Positions 24,965 through 36,338 are shown, counted from the first letter of the stretch. The stretch is DNA of 64,000 nucleotides from Tolypeutes matacus (GCA_026826555.1 JAKSZT010054458.1:3887569-3951568), one strand, 5' to 3'. The notes: a model not told the origin generated them from the letters alone. Numbers and translations: made by a program.

Positions 24965-26401
24965 TTTTCAAAAGTAACCTTTATTACAATTTAAAAAAAA
25001 ATGAAATAACAGACAAAAGGAAGCTTAACAAATTATGGAAGCATTACTTGAAAAGATTCTCTACAGGCACATTTACCTCATTTAATCCTAAAACAAAGTC
25101 AACTGTATTCCCAGTACTCAGAAAGATACATAAATGAGCACAGATTGAGGTAATGATATGATTAATATCTTCCTATTAATGAAAACATGAAGAAAAAATG
25201 TTTAATCATATTCATATCTCATAAAACTATACCCCATATTCCTTTTTTTTACCTTTAGCATTAACATGGTACCTTTTCCCCTTTGCTATGAATTTATTAC
25301 AATATTACTGTTAAGTATAGTCTATAAGTTACATTATTTGCATTTTTTCCCATGTATCACCATATTCTTAACAACTTGTAGTAGGAACACATTCTTGTGC
25401 TTATATTATTAACCACAGTCCTCATCTACCACAAATTAGTATGTTATACAGTTCCTAGATTATCTTCTAGCTGACTTTCAGTTAACATTAAACCTACCTA
25501 AACTACCCCTTTCAGCCACAATCAGGTTTATAAATCACCAATAATTTTAATATTCAAATGAGTATAATTCTATCCATTACTACATATTTAAATCAACCTT
25601 ATTAAATATTCTACATACATTTACCATAAGCTCCATCTTCTCAACCCACATTCTGTCTCCTACTAACATATACTCTATATTTTAACTACATATTTTTCCT
25701 TTTTGTGTCTGCTTATTTCACTTAACATAATATCCTGACAGTTCATTCATGTTCTCATGTGCTTCCTCAGCTCATTTGTTCTTATGCTGAATAGAATTCC
25801 CTCCAATGTATTTACAACATTTTCTTTATCCACTCTTCAGTTGATGGGCACTTAGGTTATTTCCATCTCTGAACAATTGTGAATAAAGTCACTGCAAACT
25901 CGATGTGCAAATATCTGTTAATGTACTTGCTTTCAGTTCTTCTGAATATATTCCTAGTAAACGGATTACCAGATTATATGGCAGTTCTATATTTAACATC
26001 CTGAGGAACTACGAAAACCATCTTCCACAGATGGTGCAACATATTAGACTCCCACCAACAGTAAAGGATTATTCGTATTTCTCCAGATCCTCTCCAGCAC
26101 TTGCAGTTTTCTGTCTTTTTTTTTTTTTTTAATAATGGCCATTTTGTAAGGTGTGAAATAATATCTCATTGTAGTTTTGATCTGCATTTCCCTAATAGGT
26201 AGTGATGTTGAGCATCTTCTCGTGCTTTTTGGCCATTTGCATTTCCTCTTTGTAAAAATGGCTATTAAATTTATTTGCCCATTTTAAAATTTTGTTGCTT
26301 TTTGTTATTGGGTTGTGTGATCTCTTTATATATATAACATGGAAATCAAACCCATGTCAGATATGTGATCTCCAAACATATTCTTCCATTGAGTAGGCTC
26401 A
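24965..26401 (-). mobile_element. Antisense L1 with a probable 3' transduction
   Basis: The insert is flanked by a 12-bp duplication, AACTAAATTCTT, at 24953-24964 and 26402-26413. From 26401 down to 25251 the minus strand is L1: ORF2 C-terminal region (its complement includes TCTCATTGTAGTTTTGATCT near 26163), then L1 3' UTR like that at 41340-41660. At 25243-25250 there is an A8 run on the minus strand. Beyond it, 24965-25242 is not L1; it ends with AATAAA (complement at 24980-24985) and a short A tail next to the duplication. L1, A run, foreign segment, polyadenylation signal and A tail is the layout of a 3' transduction. The plus frame at 25905-26132 is antisense L1, not a gene. Confidence 0.78.
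25065..25165 (-). repeat. Possible MIR fragment within the transduced segment
   Basis: The plus strand reads TTTACCTCATTTAATCCTAAA, then a degenerate TTCCCAGTACTCAGAAA block and GAGCACAGATTGAGGTAA, following the antisense MIR order. Short and diverged. Confidence 0.42.
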
Positions 26402-26413
26402 AACTAAATTCTT

Positions 26414-26827
26414 CTAACAGATTAATTAAACCGTCTTGATATTATTATCTGCTAATGAGAAATAAACATATTTATTTCCCTGGGGGTTGTTAAGAATATT
26501 CATATTTTTCATAAACTTTCCCATTTTCCAAAGATAAATGATAAAAATAATATTTTTTGAGAAATCAAGAGAACATTTTTACTTTATTCTCTTTACAATA
26601 CTTAAAGGTCTATTAGTATTTATTTCTTCTGCACTATGATATGCACTATTTATTAGTGAGAAATATAGATGAATTCATTTAATATCTATCAGGTGCCTAT
26701 TGTCACTCTGTGAAAACATTTCAGTAATTGTTGAGAATACTAAGAAGGTATTGGGAAATTTTGATTAAAGGATATAGAGATCCATGAAAACCCTTGAGGT
26801 GAAATGTAGGAACATGACCATTGGGTT
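26414..26827. other. Unannotated AT-rich stretch
   Basis: Lies between two L1 insertions; nothing identifiable. Confidence 0.45.
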
Positions 26828-26850
26828 AAGCAGATAATACCGAGCTATCA

Positions 26851-27399
26851 CTAAAACAACAGAGAAAGAGCCAAAGGGTGCCTTGGGGACCTGCTTTGGG
26901 GTACAGTAGACCATGACACTGCTTCACAACTCTCAGGAGAGTGAGGGACAGGGAGACAAAGAAGCCGAAACAACAACAAACTGTGGGTTATTAAACCTCC
27001 CAGCCTCTGGAGACGGCTCTCCTCCCTCACTGCCAAGATTATTAAGTGAGGGTAAAACTTCTGGCGAATTTCATCTAACTGAGTGGAGAGCAGAAGTCTT
27101 CTTTCCGTGCCAGCTGCTTTGAATATATATAGAATGGAAAGATGCTCTGAGTCATCTAAAAAGGTACAGGAAAGATAAACAAGCCAAAGGAAATCCATGA
27201 GTTGCTTGCCCCTGTGCTGAAAGTGGCACATATACCCCACCCTCAGGGCAAATAGCCTAGGTGGAGCCGCTACTCTTAAGGGAGTACAAGGAGAGATTCC
27301 CTGGGAGGGAAAGGGGTCTGGGAGGGTGGAGAGTGGCTTCGTTGCAGTGAGTTTAGCCAGCTGAACCCCTTTTGAATATCGGAGGGGATCCCAACTCAA
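26851..27399 (-). other. Antisense reading frame in the L1 5' UTR (182 codons)
   Basis: A minus-strand frame of 182 codons crosses most of the L1 5' UTR. Its last 100 or so codons align, in the same frame and with a stop at almost the same place, with the plus-strand frame at 38887-39285 in the inverted 5' UTR copy; both share SCEA, SWS, PQSRS and LALS near the end. Position and orientation recall the primate L1 ORF0, also antisense in the 5' UTR, but no sequence relationship is claimed. In the last 28 codons changes that alter the amino acid outnumber silent ones, so constraint is not supported there. No domain is recognised, and the frame may be a by-product of the GC-richer 5' UTR. Confidence 0.25.
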
Positions 27400-27593
27400 C
27401 AGGGAAAGGGGAGGAGGATCTCTTCAGGCAGGCTGTCATGACCAGGCACCCAGGTAAAGAGAGGAATTAGATTAAAGAGGAGGAAGGGTCAGACAGGTGC
27501 CTAATCAGCAGGACTCTGGCAAACTGCAAGGAATCTAACCTGTCCAAGAGAAAGGGGATGGGTAGCCTTCTGACAGGTTAAGTAACCAAAGGA

Positions 27594-27667
27594 GACACTT
27601 TAGCTCAGTGAAAGAATTTCTGCATTGCATATACAAGGTCCCTGCTTTGATTCCCAGCTCCTCTTGC
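27594..27667 (+). other. tRNA-Ala-like segment in the L1 5' UTR
   Basis: The stretch fits a tRNA gene layout: TAGCTCAGTGAAAGA as A box/D arm from 27601, a TGCATTGCATA anticodon-arm region with TGC at the anticodon place, CAAGGTCC as variable region, then CTTTGATTCCC as B box. Acceptor and T stems are mismatched, so it cannot be a working tRNA. It resembles tRNA-Ala, the presumed source of DAS-like SINEs. It has no A tail and no target duplication, so it looks like a built-in part of this L1 5' UTR or a very old tail-less insertion. Confidence 0.55.
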
Positions 27668-27716
27668 AGAAGTGATCAACCAGGTTATTGGAAATCCAGT
27701 TGAAACTTTGGCAGGG

Positions 27717-27742
27717 AATATATATATATATATATATATATT
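27717..27742 (+). repeat. TA dinucleotide run
   Basis: About 13 TA units within the L1 5' region. Confidence 0.95.
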
Positions 27743-27916
27743 GCATTAGCATTTTCTGTATCTCTCTCTCTCATTTTTTTAAGGAGTCCCTTTTAACATT
27801 TTTCTTATTTTACTCACTAAAACCTGGTTCAAAACCTGCAAAGGGCAGGCTGTAGGGTGATGGATTGATAAAACACCTGCAGCCTGAGAGGATCCTTAAG
27901 GGTTTAAGAAGGAAGG

Positions 27917-28500
27917 CTGTTTTTGTGTTTATTTTTGTTTTTTAATTCTTTTTCTTTCTTTCTTTCTTTCTCCTTTTTAAAAATTAGTTGCTGCTATTTT
28001 GTTTCTTGTTTGTTGTGTTTCCCTTTTCTTTATTTCCCTGTTTTTTTTTCTTTTTTTGTTGTTTACTGATTTTTTATAGTCACACAATTTCTTTTCTGTC
28101 CTTCATCTTTCAATCTTCTTTTTTTCTGTTGTTGTTCTTTCATTCCAACTCTTTTTGTTTGATGTTCATTTTTTTCTTGTTTTTACTTCTTTCTCCTTTT
28201 TTCTCTGTTTTCTTTCATTTTTTACTTTTTTCTTTCTCTCCTTTATTTTTTGCTCTTCCTCCCTTGTCATCATTCTGGCCTTTTAATTCATTCTATATAT
28301 TTTTCTCTATTCTGTTCCTCATTTCATTGTATCTATTCCAATTTTTTATTCTTATTCCTTTGTATTTCTTACTTGTGTTAATTATTCATTTTCCTATGTC
28401 TTGTCTGGTTCCTTTTTTACCTTTTACTATTATTATTACTATTATTATTTTTCTCTACTTGACTTTTTCTTTTTCTCTGGTTCTATTTTTTTTTCCTCAA
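27917..28500 (+). repeat. Long polypyrimidine tract before L1 ORF1
   Basis: Almost 600 bases are dominated by T and C, including TTTC units near 27951-27971 and ATT units near 28427-28450. The tract sits between the 5' UTR and the ORF1 start. The 184-codon plus frame at 27988-28542, mostly Phe, Leu and Ser, is a translation of this tract and is not annotated as a gene. Confidence 0.92.
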
Positions 28501-28698
28501 GGGAACATAGACAACAGTAAGGAAATAGAACAAGAGGAATGAAGTGTCAAAGAGAAACCTTGCCACACATACAAAAACAACAACAAAATAAAACTTTAGA
28601 GTAGAGAGAGATGCTAATCAACTGAATAAACTCATCAAAATAAACAGATGCCTAGACACCAACAAAAAATTACAAGCCATACTAAGAAACAGGAAGTC

Positions 28699-29576
28699 AT
28701 GGCTCAGTCCAACGAACAAACTAAAAACCAGGAGGAGAAACAGAACATGGAACAACTAATCAGAAATGTCTAAACAAATATGATGAAACAACTTAATGAA
28801 GTGAAGGAAGAAATTGAGAATACTAAGACGATGGGAGAACATACAGAAGAAATTGTAAACATACATAAAAAGATAACGGATATGATGGTGATGAGTGGCA
28901 CAATGCAAGAAATCAAAAATACACTGGAAGCATATAACAGATTTGAACATGCAAAGGAAAGAAACAGTGATGTGGAAGACAGTACATTTGAAACCAGACA
29001 GATTGTAAAACAGTTAGATAAAAAGATAAAAAAAAACCGGCAGGGACATAGGGATTTGAATGACAACATGAAACACACATACATATACATTATAGGCATT
29101 CCAGAGGGAGAAGAGAAGGGAAAGGGGACAGAAGATGTATTGGAGAAAATCATGGCTGAAAATTTCCTAACCCTATTGAGGGACATGGATGTACATGTTC
29201 AGAAAGCCCAATGCACCCCAAACAGTATAAATCCTAAAAGTCCTACTGTAAGGTATATACTTGACAATTTAGCCAATGCTGAAGACAAGGAGAGAATATT
29301 GAAAGCAGCAAGACAAAAGGGATCCATCATATACAAGGGAAGCTAGATAAGATTAAGTGCTGATTTCTCATCTGAAACCATGGAGGCAAGAAGGCAGTGG
29401 TATGACATAGTTAAGGTAGTAAAAGAAAATAAAACTCCCAAACAAGAATTCTCTCTCCAGTAAAGGTGGGATTCAAAAATGAGGGGCAGTTCAAAATATT
29501 CACAGATAAAAAGAATTTAAGAGAGTATATCAACAAGAAACATGCCCTTCAAGAAATACAAAAGGGAGTTCTGTAG
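28699..29576 (+). pseudogene. L1 ORF1 remnant (RNA-binding chaperone)
   Basis: ORF1 proteins coat L1 RNA as trimers in the cytoplasm. The probable ancestral ATG is at 28699, followed after 24 codons by an in-frame TAA at 28771-28773; the longest open part starts at the in-frame ATG at 28780 and runs to a TAG at 29344-29346. The first half is Lys/Glu-rich and likely coiled coil. The second half has the ORF1 RNA-recognition core, including IIGIPEGEE, ENFLTLLRDMDV and ILKAARQKGS. Past the TAG the frame continues with typical ORF1 sequence (a SADFSSETMEARRQW block) to another stop near 29455, then shifts frame before the terminal KKHALQEIQKG-like block. No functional product is expected. Confidence 0.88.
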
Positions 29577-29697
29577 ATTGAAAGGAAAAAAAAAAAGAAA
29601 AGAAAAAAAAAACTGGAGAAAGAATTGGAGGAGAGTGTAAGCACAACTAAAAAGAGAAATAAAAACAACATATGGCATAAATAAACCTAAAGAAAAT

Positions 29698-32600
29698 ATG
29701 GATAATGTAAGTAATTCCTTGATAGTAATAACATTGAGTGTTAATGGATTAAACTTACCATTCAAGAGGCACAGATTTACAGAATGGATATGGAAATATG
29801 ACCTGCATATATGCTCTCTACAAGAAACACACCTTAGACCCTGGGACACAAGGAGGGTGAAAGTGAGTGGTTGGAAAACAATTTTACATGCAAACAGTTA
29901 CCAAAATAAGGCAGGAGTAGCTCTCTTAATATTGGAAAAAATAGACTTTATGTGCAAAACTATTGTAAGAGATATGGAAGAACACTATATATTAATGAAA
30001 GCAATAATCTATCAAGAAGAAAAAACAATCATAAACATTTATGCACCTAACCAAAACATCTCAAAATACATGAGGCAAACACTGGAAAAATACCTCTATA
30101 ATTATAGCAGGGAACTTTAATACACCATTATAACCATTAGATGGAAGAGCTCAACAGAGAATCAAAGAGAAACAAACACTTTGAATTATACATTAGAGGA
30201 TCTGGATATAATAGACATATATAGAATATTACACACAAATACAGTGAGATAAACATTTTTCTAGAGTGCATATGCATCATTCTTCAGGACAGACCACATG
30301 CTAGGCCCCAGGACAGCTCTCAATGAATTCAGAAAGATTGAAATTATACAAAGTAATATCTCCAACCACAATGGAATGAACCTGGAAATCAGTAATGGAC
30401 AGAGAACCAGATTAGGCACAAAGATATGGAAGTTAAACAACACACTCTTAGACAAACAGTGGATCATGGAGGAAATCACAAAAGAAATCAGTAACTACCT
30501 TGAAATGAACAAAATGACAACACAACATATCAAACCTATGGGATGCAGAAAAATATGTACTGAAATAGAAATTCGTAGCCATAAATACCTATATTGAAAA
30601 AGAAGAAAGAGCTAAAATCAAAGAACTAACTGCACACCTGGAGGAATTAGAAAAATAACAAAAAAACTAACCACAAAGGAAGTAGAAACAAGGAATAACG
30701 GAGATTAGAGCAGTGCTAAATGAAATTGAAAACGAAAAAGAACTAGTAATAATAAACAAAACCAAAAGCTGGTTCTTCAAGAAGATCAATAAAATTGATA
30801 AATCCTTAGCTAGAATAACAAAGAAAAAAAGAGAGAAGATGCAAATACATAAAATAAGAAATGAGGAAGGGGATATCACCAATGACCCCACAGAAATAAA
30901 CAGTATCATAAAAGAATACTTTGAAAAATTGTATGCCAAAAGATGGATAATTTAGAGGAAATGGACAAATTCCTAGAAACACACAAGTAACTTACATTGT
31001 CAAGCAAAAAAATTGATGTACTCAACAGACAAATCACAGGTAACAAGATAAAATTAGTCAACAAAAACCTCCCAAATAAGAAAAGCCCAGGACAAGACAG
31101 CTTCACACATGAATTCTACTAAATGTTTCAGAGAGAACTAACACCAATCCTCCTTAAACTCTTCCATAAAATAGAAGTGGAGGGAACATTGCCTAACTCA
31201 TTCTATGATGCCAATATCATACTAATACCAAGGCCAAACAAGGATGCCACAAACAGGAAAACTATAGACCAATTTCTCTAATGAACCTATCTGCTAAAAT
31301 CCTCAACAAAATACTTGCTAATCATATTCAACAACACATCAAATGAATTACGTACCATGACCAATTAGGTTTCCTCCCTGGTATGCAAGGATGGATCAAC
31401 ATAAGGAATTCAGTCAATATAGTGCACCACATATACAAACTGAAAGAAAAAAAATCACATGATCATCCCTATAAATGCATAAAATGCATTCGACAAAATA
31501 CAACAGCCTTTCCTGATAAAAAACACCGCAAAATATTGGAATGGTCGGAAACTTCATCAACTTGATAAAGGGTATAACTGAAAAACCCAGAGCTAATATC
31601 ATAATCAATGGTGAAATACTAAAATCTTTACCCCTAAGATTGAGAACAAGACAAGGATGCCCAATTTCACCACTCTTATTTAAAATTGTGTTAGAAGTAC
31701 TTGCTCAAGCACTTATGCAAGAAAAAGATATAAAAAGCATCCAAATTGGAAAGGAAGAAGTAAATATTATACTATTTGCAGACAGCATGATCATATACAA
31801 AGAAAGCCCTGAGAAATCTACAACAAAGATTCTTGAGCTTTTAAATGAGTTCAGTAAAGTGGCAGATTATAAGATAAATAGGGAAAAATCAATAGCATTT
31901 CTGTACAGTAATAATGAACAATATGAGGAGGAAATCAAGAAAAAAATCCCATTTCCAAAAGCAACTAAAAGAATTAAATACCTAGGAATAAATTTAACTA
32001 AAGATATAAGTGACTTATATGCAGAAAACTACACAACATCGTTAAAGAAAATCAAAAACTTAAATAAATGGAAGAATATTCCCTGTTCATGGATAGGAAG
32101 ACTAAATATCATTAAGATGGTTATCCTACCCAAATTGATTTACAGATTTAACACAATCCCAATAAAAATTACCACAGCATTTTTTACTAAATTGGAAAGG
32201 TTAACTATGAAATTTATTTGGAAAGGCAAAGAGCCCCAAATAGCCAATGATACATTGAAAAGGAAAAATGAAATTGAAGGAATCACACTATTTGACTTTA
32301 AAACATTCTACAAGGTTACTGTGGTCAAAACAGCATGGTCTGGGCACAAGGATAGAAATACTGACCAATGGAACCAAATTGAGAGATGTGATGTAGATCT
32401 CCACATATACAGTCACCTGATATTTGACAAGGCCACCAAGCCCTCTCAACCTCTCAAGGCCACAAACTCCTCATTTTCATGAAAGAAAAAACAGATAAAT
32501 AGGACCTCCTCAAAATTAAAAACTTTTACCCTTCTAAGGAGTTTGTCAAGAAAGTGACAAGCAGCCTACTCAATGGGACACAATATTTGGTAACCATATA

Positions 32601-33376
32601 TCTAACAAGGGGCTAATATCCAGCATATATAAAGAAATCCTACACTTCAAAAATAAAAAGACAAATCAGCTACCTAAAAAACGGGCAAGTAATTTGAATA
32701 ACACTTTTCCAAAGAAAAAAATACAAACAGCTTAAAAGCACATGAAAAGATGCTCAACATCACTAGCTATTAAGGAAATGCAAACCAAAACTACAATGAG
32801 ATATCCTCTTACATCCATTAGACTAGCAGTTATTAAAAAGACATAGAATCACAAGTATTAGAGAGGATGTATAGCAATGGGAACCTTTATCCTCTGCCGG
32901 TAGGAATGTAGAATGGTGCAGCCATTGTGGAGGACAGTTTGGCAGTTCCTCAGGAAATTAACTATAGAATTCTCATATGATCCAGCAATCCCACTACTGG
33001 GTATATAACCAGAAGAATTGAAAGTAGGGACAAGATCAGATATATGCACACCAGTACTCATAGCGGCATTATTCACTATTGCCAAAAGTTGAAACAACCC
33101 AAATATCCATCAACAGATGAATGGATAAACAAATTGTGGTACATACATACAATGGAATATTACTCAGCTGTAAGAAGGAATGCAGTATTAACACATGGGA
33201 TAACATGGATGAATCTTGAAGATCTTCTGTTGAGTGAAGCAAGCCAGGCACTGAAGGGTAAATATTACATGACCTCAGTGATATTATTAATTGAGCATAT
33301 TCATAGAGTTGGAGTCTGGAAGATAGGTCTACAGGAGTCAGAAAGGGCAGAATGGGAGAAGAAGGTTGTGAATTAA
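29698..33376 (+). pseudogene. L1 ORF2 remnant (endonuclease / reverse transcriptase)
   Basis: ORF2 nicks target DNA and copies L1 RNA there. The endonuclease opens at ATG 29698 and keeps LQETHL and NIYAPN, but a frameshift before 30118 ends that frame. The catalytic block normally GDFNT reads GNFNT (AAC at 30113-30115), losing a key aspartate. Further fragments lie at 30298-30597 and 30713-30955. The reverse transcriptase core is open at 31541-32482 with RQGCPISPLLF, but the FADD active site reads FADS (AGC at 31784-31786). The C-terminal part (33044-33376) keeps WYIHTMEYYSA and ends at TAA 33374-33376. Frameshifts and both active-site losses make it inactive. Antisense frames at 30261-30479, 30667-30939, 31414-31608, 32858-33097 and 33069-33383 are shadows. 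Confidence 0.93.
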
Positions 33377-34290
33377 TGACCACAAGGGCAAAATCTATAA
33401 TAAGGTGGGGGGTGTAGTTGTGCAGTGGATGGGCATAACAGTGATGCGATGATGCTATTGGGCTGGGTGCTGCTGTTCTGTGACGGGGGTAGGTTGGAGA
33501 GGGAGGGTTAGACTGTCCATGGAACTGGGTTATGGGTTGGGGGAGGGAGCAGGTGAACTCTAGGGATTTTCAGGTAAGTGGTCAAACTGAAAATTTGGGA
33601 ATGTTCTTCTGACAAATATGGCAAGGGAAGGTTACTGGTTTAACGTGTTGGATGTGGAGAGCACAAAGGGCAGGTCATACCTGGGGTTGGTTTCTAGTGA
33701 GTGTGTAATGTTCATCTTGTCATAGTGTGCTGTATCAGGGGGTGGAGACTCACATAGTGAGCAGGAAGGTGTTGGACTCCCATCCTGGGGAGTCCTGCTT
33801 TGATCTCAAATAGAGGGTCTGGAATCTTTCAAGAGCATAGGCAGTACCTAATAGGGGAGGACAGGCCAGTCTGTTAAGCCCTCAATGTTGTTGCAAGTAA
33901 CTATGAATCTGGTCCTTCAATGAGTAATCTTGGTAGTTACCATGGGTCCTGAGGAGGAATAGAATAGATAGAACATAGGATATTTTGGGGGCAATGGAAT
34001 TGTTCTAAATGATCCTGCAAGGATGGATACAGACCAAATCAAACCTCATCGTAATCTAAAAAGTGTATTGTCCAAAATGTAAACCACAATGTAAATCATT
34101 GACCACGGTTAATAGCAAAGCTTCAATATTTATACATCATTTGTAACAAATGTATCATCCACATGTAAAATGTCATTAATAGGGGAAATAAGAAAAGAGA
34201 GAGGACATTGGGCATATGGGAATCCCCTATATTCATTATGTGACTTTTCTGTAACTTAAAGCTTCTTTGAAGACAAAATGAAAAAAATAA
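33377..34290 (+). repeat. L1 3' UTR
   Basis: G-rich on the sense strand from about 33405 to 33560, as is usual for L1 3' UTRs, then a tail block with GGGCATATGGGAATCCCCTA near 34211 that is shared with the other L1 ends in the window, and a short A-rich end. The minus frame at 34123-34455 and the plus frame at 34278-34511 span the L1 boundary and are not genes. Confidence 0.82.
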
Positions 34291-34460
34291 GACACTGGGT
34301 GAATAAATGGAAGCAAACGTCACTGTACATACAAAACAATAGATCTTACAGTGGCGAAAGACATAAAGGGAGAAATTTTGAATTTTATTATATTTTTTTA
34401 TTATTTCAAACTTTAAAAAAATTTGTATTTTATTCTTTATTTTTAAAACCATCATTATTA

Positions 34461-36117
34461 TGTGATTTTCCTTTTAATTGTATTTGGTTATTTTGTTGGC
34501 TTCAATTTTGAAAAAGTTTTGGATTACAGAAGGGTTACATTTGTGGCAGGGGAGGATCATCCGTGCGTGATGTCAGATACATTGGAGGAGGATCACCTGA
34601 GGCATACCTATAAGGCAAATGAATGTGATCAAGTGTTCATGGAGCATTGTCACAGTGGGGAGGAGATCCACACAATAACCAAAGAAATACCAAGTTCCCA
34701 TCCTGTAAAGCTCTTCCACATGCTCTAATGGGACAATTGGAATCCCCTGAGTACAGAAGTGAATGGTGAAGGAGGATGGACCATTGATGGGTCCTTGATT
34801 GTGATGACTGTGCTTATGAACCTTTACTTTTGAAATTGAGACTTAGCCTAGTATTATAGTGTATCTAAGTGTTATCCCTCGAGATCCTCCTTGTTGCTCA
34901 ATTTTGGCCTCTCTCTAAGCCAAATCTGAGCACATAATGCATTGCCATCCCCTCAGCATGGGACATGACTGCCAGGAATGAGCCTCCCTGGCACTGAGGG
35001 ATTATTACCAAGCACCAACTAGAAATACAACTGGAAAATGATCTTGACCAAAAGGGGGAAAGGGTAAAGACAACTGAGTTTATATGGCTAAGAGACTTCA
35101 AAGTGAGTCCGGAGGTCATTTCAGAGGTTATGCTTATGCATGTCTCAGCAGGAACTCATTGACTGCCAAGGTAAATATTGCCACAAATGGCAGGACTCCT
35201 GATGGCTTGGAGACCTCCAGACACTATAGGTGGGGCAGACAGACCAGGAGTTTGGTGCCCTGCCAGTGGGCCTTACTTTGGAATTTATGCTTCCCAGTGT
35301 CATAGAGTTGGACTCGGTTTTGTTTTCACTACACATGGCTCTCCTGTCACTCTACTTAAATGAATAGTTACTACCAGAGTTGATAGCTGTATGTCCAAGG
35401 GACTTAAATCTTTGGGCTGTTCATGGGCCAATTGGGCCCTGAATCTCAACAGACTTGCAACACTTACTCTCCAGTTCATTGGGATCACCTAGGACAGCTA
35501 TCAAGGAGATGATGAGTGACAATGACCATCTCAAAGAACAGAGAGAGTCTGCAACTGCAAGCAAGAAAGTCCCATCTATCTGTCCCCATGAGATCTAAAC
35601 CCCCTCTCAATTAGAGGTGAAGTGGGCATCACCATCCCAGAATTCTCAGGATTGGGGAATGAACGATGGACTAGAGTAGACTTATAGTTGTTCTACTGTA
35701 GATTTATTGAGATCCTAGCAATGGAAGAACTTTTACCATGGATGTGGAGGCAGTGGCCACTGGAAGTTCTGAGGGGAGGGAAAATAGTTATAATTTGGGG
35801 GCATTTTTAGGACTTGAGTACTATTCTAAATGACATTGTAATGACAGATAGAGGCCGTTGTATATTTTGTAATTACTTGCAAAAAAGTGTGGCAAATAGT
35901 GTAAACAACAAAGTAAACTATAATTATCACATAGTGACAATGCTTTAATATGTATTCATTAATTTTGGAAAATGTATCACACTAATGAAGGATGTTGTTG
36001 ATGTGGGGAAATGTGGGAGGGCTAGGAAGTGGGGCATATGGGAATCCCCTATATTTTTTGTGTAACATTTATATAATCTAAGTTTCTTTATAAAATAAAA
36101 AAGTAAATCAAAAAAAG
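34461..36117 (+). mobile_element. Composite L1-tailed non-autonomous element, about 1.66 kb
   Basis: The element is inserted 170 bp past the L1 end and is flanked by AAAACCAT at 34445-34452 and 36118-36125, with weaker similarity continuing beyond. Near 34505-34545 it has a short reverse complement of the L1 3' end (GTTTTGGATTACAGAAGGG-like). The central 1.2 kb (about 34548-35790) matches no other L1 part in the window and holds only small overlapping frames with stops in all frames. The last 330 bp are a sense L1 3' tail with GGGCATATGGGAATCCCCTA and an A-rich end. A truncated second member is at 21781-22128. I infer an RNA-derived parasite of L1, or an L1 subfamily with a long extra 3' UTR module. 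The frames at 34462-34728, 34898-35119, 35084-35305 and 35300-35488 show no recognised domain. Confidence 0.65.
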
Positions 36118-36338
36118 AAAACCATTGATAATTAGAATAAGAACTCTCATTTTAATTTTAGTAAATTATTTACATTTTAAGGATCTGAATTTACCAATGT
36201 AATATCTGAAAACTCAGTTACATGAATTCAAATAATTAAATTCAGGTGGAAAAATGAGCTAATGAATAAATACATTTAAGAAAACAGGTGCAGTCACTTC
36301 ATACTTGCAGATATTAAGCACAAACAAGAAAATAACTG

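Larger units (their letters stand above)
26828..34290 (+). mobile_element. Near-full-length L1 (LINE-1), inactive
   Basis: The parts run in the expected order: 5' UTR (about 26828-27930), pyrimidine tract (about 27917-28500), ORF1 remnant (28699-29576), ORF2 remnant (29698-33376) and 3' UTR (33377 to about 34290) ending in an A-rich tail. The 5' UTR aligns with the antisense 5' UTR at 38870-39335, whose copy extends further upstream. The left limit is approximate. A possible decayed duplication pairs CATTGGGTTAAG near 26818 with CACTGGGTGAAT near 34295. Multiple nonsense and frameshift changes disable both proteins. Confidence 0.88.

Noticed and set aside
27594..27667. Functional tRNA gene
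   Set aside because: Acceptor and T-arm stems are mismatched, so it is at best a tRNA-derived relic.
27988..28542. 184-codon plus-strand frame rich in Phe, Leu and Ser
   Set aside because: It is the translation of a polypyrimidine tract upstream of L1 ORF1; no domain and the composition is explained by the DNA.
28770..29186. 138-codon minus-strand frame
   Set aside because: Antisense shadow of the L1 ORF1 remnant, which explains its open length.
29517..29849. 110-codon minus-strand frame
   Set aside because: Antisense to the L1 ORF1/ORF2 junction; no independent support.
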